DNA from: Chrysochromulina tobinii
Taxonomy: Eukaryota > Haptophyta > Prymnesiales > Chrysochromulinaceae
NCBI GenBank assembly: GCA_001275005.1
Contig: JWZX01001665.1
Span: forward strand, 1-18,704
DNA: 18,704 nucleotides
Reading direction: 5' to 3'
The position numbers and the translations under genes were made by a program. The notes under the pieces were generated by a model. It was given only the letters and a program-made list of their open reading frames with translations, had not been told where the DNA came from and did not search any database. Positions 8,413 through 16,063 of the stretch are shown piece by piece (the first letter of the stretch is position 1; every line of letters begins with the position of its first letter).

Positions 8413-10692
8413 TCGCCGGGCGGCGGAGGGCAAGGCAGCGGGCGCCGACTCGATGGGGGGCGCCGAGATGGGCGCCGGCTGTACGATGGGCGCCGAGATG
8501 GGCGCCGATTCAAAGGTCTTCTCCACGCCATCGACGCCATGCGCGGCCTGAGCGGGCGCGGGCGGCTGCGAGTAGTGGGGCGCTCCGCTCACAGCGGCGG
8601 CGGCGGTTCTCCCCTGAGCCTCTCGCCGCGCTCGCGCAGTCGGCTGCTGCAGTCGGCCGGACAGCCAGGTGTGAGCCGCGGCGGCAATAGCGAAGTCACG
8701 GTGGCTTTGAACGCGCAGGACTTCGTCTCGGCTGAGCGCCAAGTCGTCGTGTGCCAGCCGACCGTGTTCAACTGCGCCGCCACGCCCACAGATCCGGTGC
8801 ATACCCTCCGCGACGACATGTCCCCGGCGGGCGTGGTGCTCTATTGCCGACAGGAGTCCGAATGCGCCGTCGTGGGCGCCTCATGCAACACCATCCCGGT
8901 GACCGCCGAGGGGCGCTGCCAAGGATGGGCACCGGTGCCCGGGCCGAACCCAGTGCCCCTCTGCCGCGACGGTGTGCGCTGCGTCCCCCCGGAGCACCGA
9001 GGATGCGCGCCTCTGCAGCAGTGCACGTACTGCTCGCAGCGCACCGTGTGCAACTTGGAGCCTAGACCGGCCGCCGTCTTCCGCTACTACGAGGCCGTGA
9101 TCACGGGTGTGCGGCCGTTGGGTGGCTTCGCAGATGGAGGCACGACGATCACGCTACTCGGCTATGGCTTCGACGGTTTCGGCTCCCTCAGGTCGACGAA
9201 CGCCACGTCACAATCGGCGACACAGTTGGCCGCTTTCGGAGGGCAGGTTCAGCCGATCTTGGCGCTGAGCGCCACGACGGCCGTGGTGCGCACGCCTGCC
9301 TTCCGCACGAACAGCACGATGCGCATCGCCAACGGCACGAGCTCGGCCGTCGTGCTGAGCATCTCGCTCAACGGCCTCGATTTTGAGGGCGACGGGGACA
9401 CGGAGCGCCCGCCCGTCACCTTCCGTTACTATGAGCACCGCACGTTGCGTCTCGAACCGTTCGGCGGTCCGTCGATCGGGGGCACCGCCGTCTCGGTCGT
9501 CGGGGTCGGCTTCGATGGGTATGATGGCCGGGCCTCTTCGGCCCGGTGCAGCTTCGGACCGCTCGTGGTCAGGGTCGAGGTGCTCGAGGCGACGCGAGTT
9601 GCATGCATCACGCCCCAAGCCATTCGCCGACTGACAGACCAAGAAGCGGCAGCCAATATGGCCTACGACGAGGAGCAGCCGCCGCCGCCTCCGCCGCCTA
9701 CGGCCGACGCAATCAATGGGACGATGCCGAGTGGGTCGGGTCGTCGGCTGCAGCCCATGGGCGCCGTCGTGGGCGCACCCTCTGACTCGAATGCAAGCGC
9801 GGGCGGAGGCGGCGGCGGCGGCGTCGAGGAGGGCGGCGGCGCCGGCGCCATGGCTCTCATCGGACAGCCGGACTACGACGCGAGCTACATGTGGAGTAAC
9901 GGCCGCACGACGAGCGAGCAGAGCCGTTACGCGGCGCCCGTGCGTGTGGCCATTAACGAGATTGACTTCCGCGGATCGGTCGACTTTGTCTTTTACCATC
10001 AGGTCACTGCTGGGCTCGCCGCCCAGGTCTCTCAAGAGTACCTGATGAGCGTCGCCGCGGGCACGTACGCCGACTTTGCGGCGGGTCCGCCCCGCGGCGG
10101 CTTCCCGATCACGCTCGTCGGCTCGGGGTTCGATGGGTACGATAACAACCCGTCGACCATCCGCGTGCGCTTCTCGACGGAGGGTAGCGCCGTCCCGAGC
10201 GTCGACTCGGCGGGTGGCCACGCGACGCCCGATACGACGCTCAATGCCACGGCGGCAGGGGCGGGGGCGTCGTCGGCGGACTATATTGAGGTGAGCGCCG
10301 TCTCGGTGAAGCCGACAGAGGTGGTCGTGATCGCGCCCGCTGTGTCGCTACAAGAAGGAGAGATCAACAACAAGCGAGGCTTCCCGTGCTGGAACCCGCC
10401 ATGTAGGCGCACGGTGGTCACGATCGCCATCAACGGCGTCGATTTCGTCAGTCGGCCCGATCCGCTCGTCTTCTACTTTTTCAACGACCCGTTTCGGTGG
10501 CTCGGCCTGATGATCAAGGAGCTCCTGCTGGGCCTCGTCGCTCTGATCGCGCTGTGCCTCATCAACGGTATCGTCACGTGGCGCTACCGCTTCCAAGTGT
10601 ACGACGCGTACCTGAGCCTCAAGTACCGCATCAAGAATAAGATCTTTGAGAGGAAGTATCCGGTCTTCGATCACTTTAAGGACGAGTTGTAG
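8413..10692 (+). CDS. Giant IPT/TIG-repeat protein, segment 3 with membrane anchor and C-terminus
   Basis: This is the C-terminal 759 codons, in a frame shifted from segment 2, ending at TAG 10690-10692. It opens with a Gly/Arg-rich linker (GSGRRLDGG and repeats), then completes module 21 (EVTVALNAQDF). Next come a 12-Cys insert, modules 22 and 23, a Pro/Gly linker with GSGRRLQ (9670-9845), and module 24. The hydrophobic stretch at 10522-10581 (20 residues) is a single membrane segment. It is followed by a 36-residue basic tail that ends in FKDEL. With the repeats outside, this is a type I membrane protein with a cytosolic tail; the tail contains YLSL and YPVF, which fit the YxxPhi sorting pattern. 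The family and the C-terminus are clear; the exact N-terminal joint of this block is not. Confidence 0.83.
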   Translation, partial: SPGGGGQGSGRRLDGGRRDGRRLYDGRRDGRRFKGLLHAIDAMRGLSGRGRLRVVGRSAHSGGGGSPLSLSPRSRSRLLQSAGQPGVSRGGNSEVTVALNAQDFVSAERQVVVCQPTVFNCAATPTDPVHTLRDDMSPAGVVLYCRQESECAVVGASCNTIPVTAEGRCQGWAPVPGPNPVPLCRDGVRCVPPEHRGCAPLQQCTYCSQRTVCNLEPRPAAVFRYYEAVITGVRPLGGFADGGTTITLLGYGFDGFGSLRSTNATSQSATQLAAFGGQVQPILALSATTAVVRTPAFRTNSTMRIANGTSSAVVLSISLNGLDFEGDGDTERPPVTFRYYEHRTLRLEPFGGPSIGGTAVSVVGVGFDGYDGRASSARCSFGPLVVRVEVLEATRVACITPQAIRRLTDQEAAANMAYDEEQPPPPPPPTADAINGTMPSGSGRRLQPMGAVVGAPSDSNASAGGGGGGGVEEGGGAGAMALIGQPDYDASYMWSNGRTTSEQSRYAAPVRVAINEIDFRGSVDFVFYHQVTAGLAAQVSQEYLMSVAAGTYADFAAGPPRGGFPITLVGSGFDGYDNNPSTIRVRFSTEGSAVPSVDSAGGHATPDTTLNATAAGAGASSADYIEVSAVSVKPTEVVVIAPAVSLQEGEINNKRGFPCWNPPCRRTVVTIAINGVDFVSRPDPLVFYFFNDPFRWLGLMIKELLLGLVALIALCLINGIVTWRYRFQVYDAYLSLKYRIKNKIFERKYPVFDHFKDEL
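8459..8504 (+). repeat. Two copies of the 16-mer GGCGCCGAGATGGGCG in the TIG gene linker
   Basis: Exact copies lie at 8459-8474 and 8489-8504 (30-bp period) inside the Gly/Arg linker after the (CCG)9 run, translated as GRRDGRR. The same 16-mer occurs in the EF-hand gene 10 kb away in another reading frame, so the conserved unit is the DNA word, not the peptide. Confidence 0.8.
8752..9051 (+). other. 12-cysteine insert within TIG module 21
   Basis: Between ALNAQDF and the closing FRYYE of module 21, where other modules have about 5-10 residues, this one carries roughly 100 residues with 12 Cys, an even number suited to six disulfides. Motifs include CRQESEC, LCRDGVRC and CTYCSQRTVC. I do not recognise a family. 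It may be a disulfide-rich ectodomain loop projecting from the TIG rod. Confidence 0.6.
10522..10581 (+). other. Single transmembrane segment of the TIG protein
   Basis: Twenty consecutive hydrophobic or neutral residues (LLLGLVALIAL... to GIVTW) are flanked by K-E on the N-terminal side and by RYR on the C-terminal side. The Arg/Lys-rich tail that follows suggests, by the positive-inside rule, that the C-terminus faces the cytosol. It is the only clear membrane span seen in the visible part of the protein. Confidence 0.85.
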
Positions 10693-10978
10693 CTCAGAGC
10701 TCAGAGCTCGAGGCAGCGGCGCATGGTCATGCCGGTGGTCTGGAGAAGCGCACAGATGTACCGCGGCTCGCGGCGTTGCCGTCGGTGAAGCCTTAGAGAG
10801 TTGGACAAGCTACCGTACAAGAACTGTAGAAGTAGTCATCCCATTTCAGTAGATACCGCGTTAGTTCGTGCAGTTGCAAGTTGGCACTAAGAGTGCACTG
10901 AGTCTTTCGAGTTTTCTACGCGCTTATTACACCGGGAATCGTGTGAATTTCTGAAAAGTGATCATATTTCAATTGTAC
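10693..10978. other. Intergenic region between the TIG gene and the Sel1/U-box gene
   Basis: This is 286 bp between tandem genes and presumably holds the 3' end of the TIG gene and the promoter of the next gene. GC falls clearly towards 10800-10978. The stretch after the stop has a short CTCAGAG duplication. It contains the upstream copy of the flanking direct repeat and the left arm of the hairpin described separately. I see no TATA box or polyadenylation signal that I would defend. Confidence 0.6.
10863..10941 (+). repeat. Flanking direct repeat, upstream copy
   Basis: This 79-nt stretch matches 13269-13346 in about 74 of 80 aligned columns (three mismatches, three gapped positions). The core at 10900-10935 is identical over 36 nt to 13305-13340. 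It lies 38 nt before the start codon of the Sel1/U-box gene, so this copy is probably part of the promoter or 5' leader. Confidence 0.85.
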
Positions 10979-11006
10979 ATGCAGTCGCACACACAATTGA
11001 AATATG
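10963..11006 (+). promoter_or_regulatory. Perfect 14-bp hairpin with the start codon in its loop
   Basis: CATATTTCAATTGT (10963-10976) and its exact reverse complement (10993-11006) enclose a 16-nt loop. The proposed ATG of the Sel1/U-box gene (10979-10981) lies in that loop. In mRNA this could affect initiation; in DNA it could be a site for a dimeric factor or the remnant of an inverted-repeat element. The structure is plain in the sequence, the function is inference. Confidence 0.6.
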
Positions 11007-13078
11007 TGAGTCGCATTCAAACTCCAGAGCATGCATTCCAGCGTCGTCAAAAGTGGAAGCTTTCTCACGAAAGAAATCTTTCGACAAGAGGAGCTGACGC
11101 GCAGTGCGGCCTCGTTGACATGCTCTTCGCCGGGAGTGGCGGACCCAAGGACGAGGTGGAGGCGCGGCGGCTGCTTGGCCTCGCGGCCGCGCAGGGGCAC
11201 GCTGACGCGCAGAACCGCCTCGCTGACATGTTCTACACAGGGCACAGCGGACCCGAGGACGAGGTGGAGGCGCGGCGGCTGTATGGCCTCGCGGCCGCGC
11301 AGGGGGATGCTGATGCGCAGTGCCGCCTCGCTAACATGTTCTACGAAGGGCACGGCGGACCCAAGGACGAGGTGGAGGCGCGGCGGCTGTATGGCCTCGC
11401 GGCCGCGCAGGGGCACGCTGACGCGCAGTACCGCCTCGCTGACATGCTCAACGAAGGGCACGGCGGACCCGAGGACGAGGTGGAGGCGCGGCGGCTGTAT
11501 GGCCTCGCGGCCGCGCAGGAGGATGATGATGCGCAGTGCCGCCTCGCTAACATGTTCTACGAAGGGCACGGCGGACCCGAGGACGAGGTGGAGGCGCGGC
11601 GGCTGTATGGCCTCGCGGCCGCGCAGGGGCACGCTGATGCGCAATGCCGCCTCGCTAACATGTTCTACAAAGGGCGTGGCGGACCCAAGGATGAGGCGGA
11701 GGCGCGGCGGCTGCTTGGCCTCGCGGCCGCGCAGGGGGATGCTGATGCGCAGTGCCGCCTCGCTAACATGTTCTACGAAGGGCACAGCGGACCCAAGGAC
11801 GAGGTGGAGGCGCGGCGGCTGTATGGCCTCGCGGCCGCGCAGGGGCATGCTGGTGCGCAGTGCGGCCTCGCTCTCTTGCTCGTCTTAGGGCTCGGCGGAC
11901 ACAAGGACGATGCGGAGGCGCGGCGGCTGTATGGCCTCGCGGCCGCGCAGGGGGATGCAGACGCGCAGTTCTCCCTCGGGGTCGTGCTCTACGAAGGGCG
12001 TGGCGGACCCAAGGACGAGGTGGAGGCGCGGCGGCTGTATGGCCTCGCGGCCGCGCAGGGACATGCGGAGGCGCAGTGCAGTCTCGCTGGCATGCTCGAC
12101 GAAGGGAGTGGAGGACCAAAGGACGAGGTGGAGGCGCGGCGGCTGTATGGCCTCGCGGCCGCGCAGGGGCGTGCTGACGCGCAGTGCGATCTCGCTCACA
12201 TGCTCCACGAAGGGCGTGGCGGACCCAAGGATGAGGCGGAGGCGCGGCGGCTGTATGGCCTCGCGGCCGCGCAAGGAGATGCTGACGCACAGAGCTACCT
12301 CGCTCGAATGCACAACGTCGCGCATGGCAGACCTAAGCTCGAGGCCGAGGCACAGCGGCCGCGTGTGAGCAAAGCGCGCAAAGGTGCATCCGAGAACGCT
12401 ACAGCTCGAGTCGAGGACGCTGCTGCGCTGGCGGCCGCGGCAGCGCGCGCGGATGCGGCCATGGCAGCGCTGCTGGCTGAAGAGGAGAGCGAGGCTGAGA
12501 AGGCGCGGAGCAAGAAGGGCAAGGCCAAGGCCAAGAAGAAGGCTGGAGCTCCTACAGAGGCGTCAGCCAACGCCAGCGTGGAGCACGCCAGCGCTGAGGT
12601 GAAGGCTGCGGCAGTACCGGGGGCCAAGACGAAGGCGAAGGCACAGGCCGAGGCAAAGGCGGTGACCTCGGATAAGGCTGAGGCAAAGGCGAGGGCCGCG
12701 GCACAAGCAGAGGCGGAGGCCAAGGCCGCCCAGGCGGAGGCAGAAGAGCACGCTCGCAATCAGGCGGAGCAAGAGGCTGAGGCGTCAGCAGCAAAGGCGC
12801 ACGCTGCAAAGGAGGCCGCAGCGGCGGAGGAGCCGCCCGACCACTTCATCTGCCCCATCACGCACAACCTCATGATCGACCCGGTCTCGGCTGCGGACGG
12901 CCATACCTACGAGCGGCGTGCGATCGAGGAGTGGCTCGTCGGCCACTCGACCAGCCCGATGACGGGCGCTGAGCTCAAGATCAAGGACCTCTTCTCCAAT
13001 CACACCGTGCGTGGGCTGATCAGCACGTGGCAGGAGGCGCAGCGGTGCCGCCCAGCAGGTCCAGCAGCACGCCCGTAG
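10979..13078 (+). CDS. Sel1-repeat / U-box protein, probable E3 ubiquitin ligase
   Basis: It encodes 699 residues from the first in-frame ATG (10979) to TAG. Residues 38 to about 460 hold 11 near-identical 36-residue Sel1-like repeats plus a degenerate twelfth (consensus ADAQCRLANMFYEG, then GGPKDEVEARR, then LYGLAAAQG). These TPR-like alpha-alpha hairpins normally form a protein-binding solenoid. Residues about 465-618 are a Lys/Ala/Glu-rich, probably helical linker. Residues 619-690 form a U-box (FICPITHNLMIDPV, DGHTYERRAIEEW, SPMTG, NHTVRGLI), the E2-binding RING-like fold without zinc ligands. The likely role is ubiquitination of clients held by the Sel1 array; the client is unknown. The N-terminal 37 residues look atypical, and GTGAGT at 11006 could be the donor of a small leader intron, so the start is less certain than the rest. 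Confidence 0.88.
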   Translation: MQSHTQLKYVSRIQTPEHAFQRRQKWKLSHERNLSTRGADAQCGLVDMLFAGSGGPKDEVEARRLLGLAAAQGHADAQNRLADMFYTGHSGPEDEVEARRLYGLAAAQGDADAQCRLANMFYEGHGGPKDEVEARRLYGLAAAQGHADAQYRLADMLNEGHGGPEDEVEARRLYGLAAAQEDDDAQCRLANMFYEGHGGPEDEVEARRLYGLAAAQGHADAQCRLANMFYKGRGGPKDEAEARRLLGLAAAQGDADAQCRLANMFYEGHSGPKDEVEARRLYGLAAAQGHAGAQCGLALLLVLGLGGHKDDAEARRLYGLAAAQGDADAQFSLGVVLYEGRGGPKDEVEARRLYGLAAAQGHAEAQCSLAGMLDEGSGGPKDEVEARRLYGLAAAQGRADAQCDLAHMLHEGRGGPKDEAEARRLYGLAAAQGDADAQSYLARMHNVAHGRPKLEAEAQRPRVSKARKGASENATARVEDAAALAAAAARADAAMAALLAEEESEAEKARSKKGKAKAKKKAGAPTEASANASVEHASAEVKAAAVPGAKTKAKAQAEAKAVTSDKAEAKARAAAQAEAEAKAAQAEAEEHARNQAEQEAEASAAKAHAAKEAAAAEEPPDHFICPITHNLMIDPVSAADGHTYERRAIEEWLVGHSTSPMTGAELKIKDLFSNHTVRGLISTWQEAQRCRPAGPAARP
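11093..12356 (+). repeat. 108-bp tandem array encoding the Sel1 repeats
   Basis: Eleven units of 108 bp plus a partial one. For example, the word GAGGTGGAGGCGCGGCGGCT recurs at 108-bp intervals from 11153 and 11261 onwards. The repeats are nearly identical at the DNA level, including third codon positions, so the array has expanded or been homogenised recently. Variation concentrates in the CRLANMFYEG half; the EARRLYGLAAAQG half is almost fixed. Confidence 0.9.
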
Positions 13079-13726
13079 CGCCACTGGACAGGCCAAGAGG
13101 CCAGTAGAGGAAGAGACAATTGCTCCGCCTTGAGAGTGTAGTACGAGTAGCGTCGGAGAGCTCGGCGAGCGACGCAGGAGTTCCAGAGGCTGGGCTCACT
13201 GCCGGAGGCGTGGAGAGCGTGGAATGAGACTTGAGAGCACGACACAGCTGGCGCTCGACAGGGGCGTGAGTTCGAGCAGTTGCAAGTTGGCACGTAAGAG
13301 CACAGAGTCTTTCGAGTTTTCTACGCGCTTATTACACCGGAAATCGACGAACCGAACCAAAGCTGCGACGTTCGAAAGTGTTCAATTAAAGTCTTTCCAT
13401 CCTCAGTACTCATTCTGTGACGCGAGCACGCGACATCACGACGACGCGACACGCCCTGCTCCGCTCTGGGCCCATGAAAAGTCGCAAGTCAGCAGGCCAG
13501 GGTCGTTCTCGGATCTCGCTCGTCGCTGAAGCCTGTACCACGCTCCTCTCGACCTCCGCCCCAGACCCACGCCCCTGAGCCTAGGAACACTTACTGCGCA
13601 CTGAAGCCGTGGTGTCCCCCCCGCCTCCCACTCTGCGCACCCTCCTCCGCCCTCATTCCGAATCTCGCGTGTATCTCGCGTGCGCAACCCCCCGACCTCG
13701 CCTCCCATCGTCTGGATTCGTCACTC
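13079..13726. other. Intergenic region between convergent genes
   Basis: About 650 bp separate the stop of the Sel1/U-box gene from the stop of the minus-strand gene. It contains the downstream copy of the flanking direct repeat (13269-13346), an AT-richer island at about 13340-13420, and a C-rich stretch at about 13540-13700. Short open frames here show no domain or repeat pattern and I do not call them genes. Confidence 0.6.
13269..13346 (+). repeat. Flanking direct repeat, downstream copy
   Basis: This is the second copy of the 10863-10941 repeat in the same orientation, 190 nt after the stop of the Sel1/U-box gene. Because the first copy sits in that gene's promoter or leader region, this looks like a displaced promoter copy, perhaps left by a tandem gene duplication that later lost a member. 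Confidence 0.85.
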
Positions 13727-13753
13727 TCACTGATCGCCTCCCATCGTCTGGAT
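13698..13753 (-). repeat. 20-bp direct repeat around the stop codon of the M1AP-like gene
   Basis: An identical 20-mer lies at 13698-13717 and 13734-13753 (36-bp period). On the minus strand it reads ATCCAGACGATGGGAGGCGA. The second copy encodes the end of the protein (IQTMGGDQ); the first lies beyond the TGA. Each copy contains AG|GCGA, the same form as the donor of the intron at 5637, so an alternative 3' end by splicing is conceivable but unproven. Confidence 0.7.
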
Positions 13754-14184
13754 GCGCTGCATCTTGCGCTTGCCGCCTGCAGGCTTGAGCAGGGTCGAGG
13801 CGTGAGCGGGCGCGGCTGCACCCGCGCTTGGCATGCCGCCAGCGCTGCGTGTCTCACCATCCATCATCGGGCCCATCCCGCCCATCATCCCACTAATCAG
13901 GCCTGAGCGAGCCGGGCCTGCGCAGAACGACGAGGAAGGGGCTGAAGCCCCTCCCAGGTGCCACTGCGCAAGCGGCGGCTGTGCTGGCGGTGCTGCACGC
14001 GGCCAGGCATGCGAGCCTCCAGTTGCTGGAGAGAGGGCTGAGCTTTGAAAGGCGGATGATGCGCGTGCGCTCGAGAGCGGTGGCGTCGCGGAGTGGTGGG
14101 ACCGTTCGGGATGCTGCGGCGGCTGCGGCGGCTGCGGCGGCTGCTGCGGCTGCGGCGGCTGCGGCGGCTGCCGCGGTTGCCGAC

Positions 14185-14215
<31 letters not shown>

Positions 14216-16063
14216 CGCTGGCTGAGGCGGAACGCTTGCCGAATGCGTCATATCTGGTGGGGGCGCGTGCAGAGATGCTGCCGCCCCCGTCACCACCGAG
14301 GGGGGAGGAGTTGGCACCCGGCCGTGAGCATCCGCCGCGGTGGTGGCAGCGCAGCAGTGCGCGAGGAGCGCTGCCGTGCCGCCGCCGCGACATTGCACGA
14401 GAGGGTTGAAGCCTTCCATGAGGACGAGGCTCGACAGGGCACTTGCGGCACGCGCGAGGCCTTCGGCCGCCATTTGATGTGCTTCTTCATCACAGACATC
14501 ATCGGACGGGGGCGGCGGCGGCAGTGGCACCAGCTGCGAGGGCGCGCCTATCGACTTTAGCACGAGCATCTCATGCGGCGGCCCTGACGGTAGAAGCACC
14601 AAGTGGGCCGCGAGCAGCGGATGCATGCTCGCTGGCTGATGGGGATGCATGCCTTCACGATGCAAGCCGTGGCATAGGAGCACCTCGCCTCGCGCGTGGA
14701 GCTCTCGCGAGAGGCCGCGCAGCACGGATGCATCCGTCTCGAGCCGAACCTCCGACGCTGCCGCCACGGCTGCTGCGAGACTCGAGTCTGCGCCGGCACC
14801 GGTGTCGAAGCCGCTACGCCCGCCTGCGCTGGCGCCGCCGCCGACTGCACCCGTGAGAAGCCATGGTTGCCCGTAGAGGGAGGTCAGAGGCAGCTCTGCA
14901 AGCCGGATGCGGCTGCGCACTCGGAGCGCGAGCAGCGGCCGGCCGGTAAGCCGATCGGCCCCGTCGCGGCAGCCGCTGAGCACGCATGGCTCGCATGCAC
15001 CGTTCTGGGCACCTCGACGACTCTCGTCGTCGGTGTAGACCTGAGCCGAGGCCACCGAGGAGGCGAGGGCAGATAACGAGGAGCCCCATACGAAGCGTCC
15101 GATGCAGCCGATCTGTGTCTGGTCGCGCGCGTCCAGTGCGAGGCCCGAGATAGGGCAGCAGACCGAGCCCAGACGCGAGGCGCTGACGCCGCCTCGACTG
15201 GCCGGGGCGGCGGCGGCGGCGCCTCGCGGTAGGTCCATGCGGCGCCCGTCGAGGGGCGCGCCGTGGCAGACGCACGCGGGCACGTCGATCGCGACCTCGT
15301 CGTGCAGCAGTGCGGGCGTGGCGCGGCCGATGAGCCAGCAACGGCCATCTGCCTCGTCTACCTCGAGGTCGCCACCGCCGCCACCGAGGTCGAGGCAGAG
15401 GTGGACAGCCTCGCAGGCTGCAAGGTGCGCATTGACCCATCCGCGCACTTGCAGCCGATCGGCGAGCACGCTCACGCTGAAGTTGAACTCGCCCTGTAGC
15501 AGGATGAGCGACGACGGCAGCCGGCCGGGCCAAGGGCCACCGACATCCTGGCGGTGGTGTGTCGGGCCAAGCTCACCCAGCTCGAGGCACACTAGCTCCA
15601 GCGTCGTATCGGGACGCAGGCGCTCGAGAGTCTCGAGAGGTCGCCGGAGCGCGGCTTCATTGCACGATGATGAGGAGGCACTGGTCACGAAGGTCACTCG
15701 GGAGTAGGCAAGCTGTCCTTGGTGCTGCGCGAGGTGTGCGCCGAGGGCGTGCACGCCGGGTGGCGAGGCGGTCGCGCGCGCAACGGCGATGGCAGCAGAG
15801 GTGCGCGTCTGGAGCCAGCGTCGCAGCTCCGCGGCCCAGCATGCGATGGAGCTGCGCCGCTCGTGGCTGAGAGGCTCGAAGAGGTAGAGCGGCCCGTGGG
15901 CGGCGATGCCGACAACCAGGTCGTTGAGGGCGAGGCCTCCGCAAGAGATGGCACCCGTGACCAGCTGCTCAAGCAGGAGCGGAGTGAGCGTGTCGTGGTC
16001 GTGTGGACCGTCGGTAGCATCCAGCAGGATCAGGTGGAGCGAACCTTCGTGAGGCGATAGCAT
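13727..16063 (-). CDS. M1AP-like protein (meiosis 1-associated protein family) with a poly-Q/Pro tail
   Basis: 778 residues; ATG at 16063 is the first in frame after an upstream TAG. The ordered part is residues 1-560. Features in order resemble vertebrate M1AP as I recall it: an N-terminal beta strand/helix region (LHLILLDA), ALGAHLAQHQ then LAYSRVTFVTS (about 107-128), LELVCLELGEL, RGWVNAHL near 187, VCCPISGLAL near 281, LYGQPWLLTG near 387, HARGEVLLCHGL, then HLVLLPSGPPHEMLVLKSIG (477-496) and EGFNPLV (540-546). Residues 560-778 are low complexity with nine Gln and Pro/Gln runs. In mammals M1AP is needed for meiotic progression in the male germ line and has been linked to the ZZS crossover proteins. 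A meiotic role here is inference from that resemblance. No alignment was run; the alternative is an unrelated VWA-like scaffold. Confidence 0.6.
14104..14214 (-). repeat. CAG/CGG-type trinucleotide run coding poly-Q and Pro/Gln
   Basis: On the plus strand the stretch is GCGGCTGCGG-type repeats followed by nine or more GCT/CTG units (about 14185-14213). On the minus strand it encodes the Gln run near residue 617, then QPPQPP repeats. It is an impure codon-repeat tract in the disordered tail of the M1AP-like protein and is likely to vary in length. Confidence 0.8.

Noticed and set aside
10958-10960. GTG start for the Sel1/U-box protein
   Set aside because: Eukaryotic initiation favours ATG, and one is present in frame at 10979.
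10916-11848. 310-codon minus-strand frame with regular 36-residue repeats
   Set aside because: The repeats only mirror the 108-bp Sel1 array on the other strand. The sense strand has the real Sel1 consensus and leads into a U-box.
11093-12356. CRISPR-like regular repeats
   Set aside because: The 108-bp units are contiguous, code for Sel1 repeats and have no spacers; the context is eukaryotic.
13224-13529. 101-codon plus-strand frame between convergent genes
   Set aside because: It overlaps the flanking repeat, has no domain or compositional support, and probably arose by chance.
13893-14393. Poly-Ala frame on the minus strand
   Set aside because: It is another frame of the CAG/CGG triplet tract; the M1AP-like frame through the same DNA is longer and ordered upstream.
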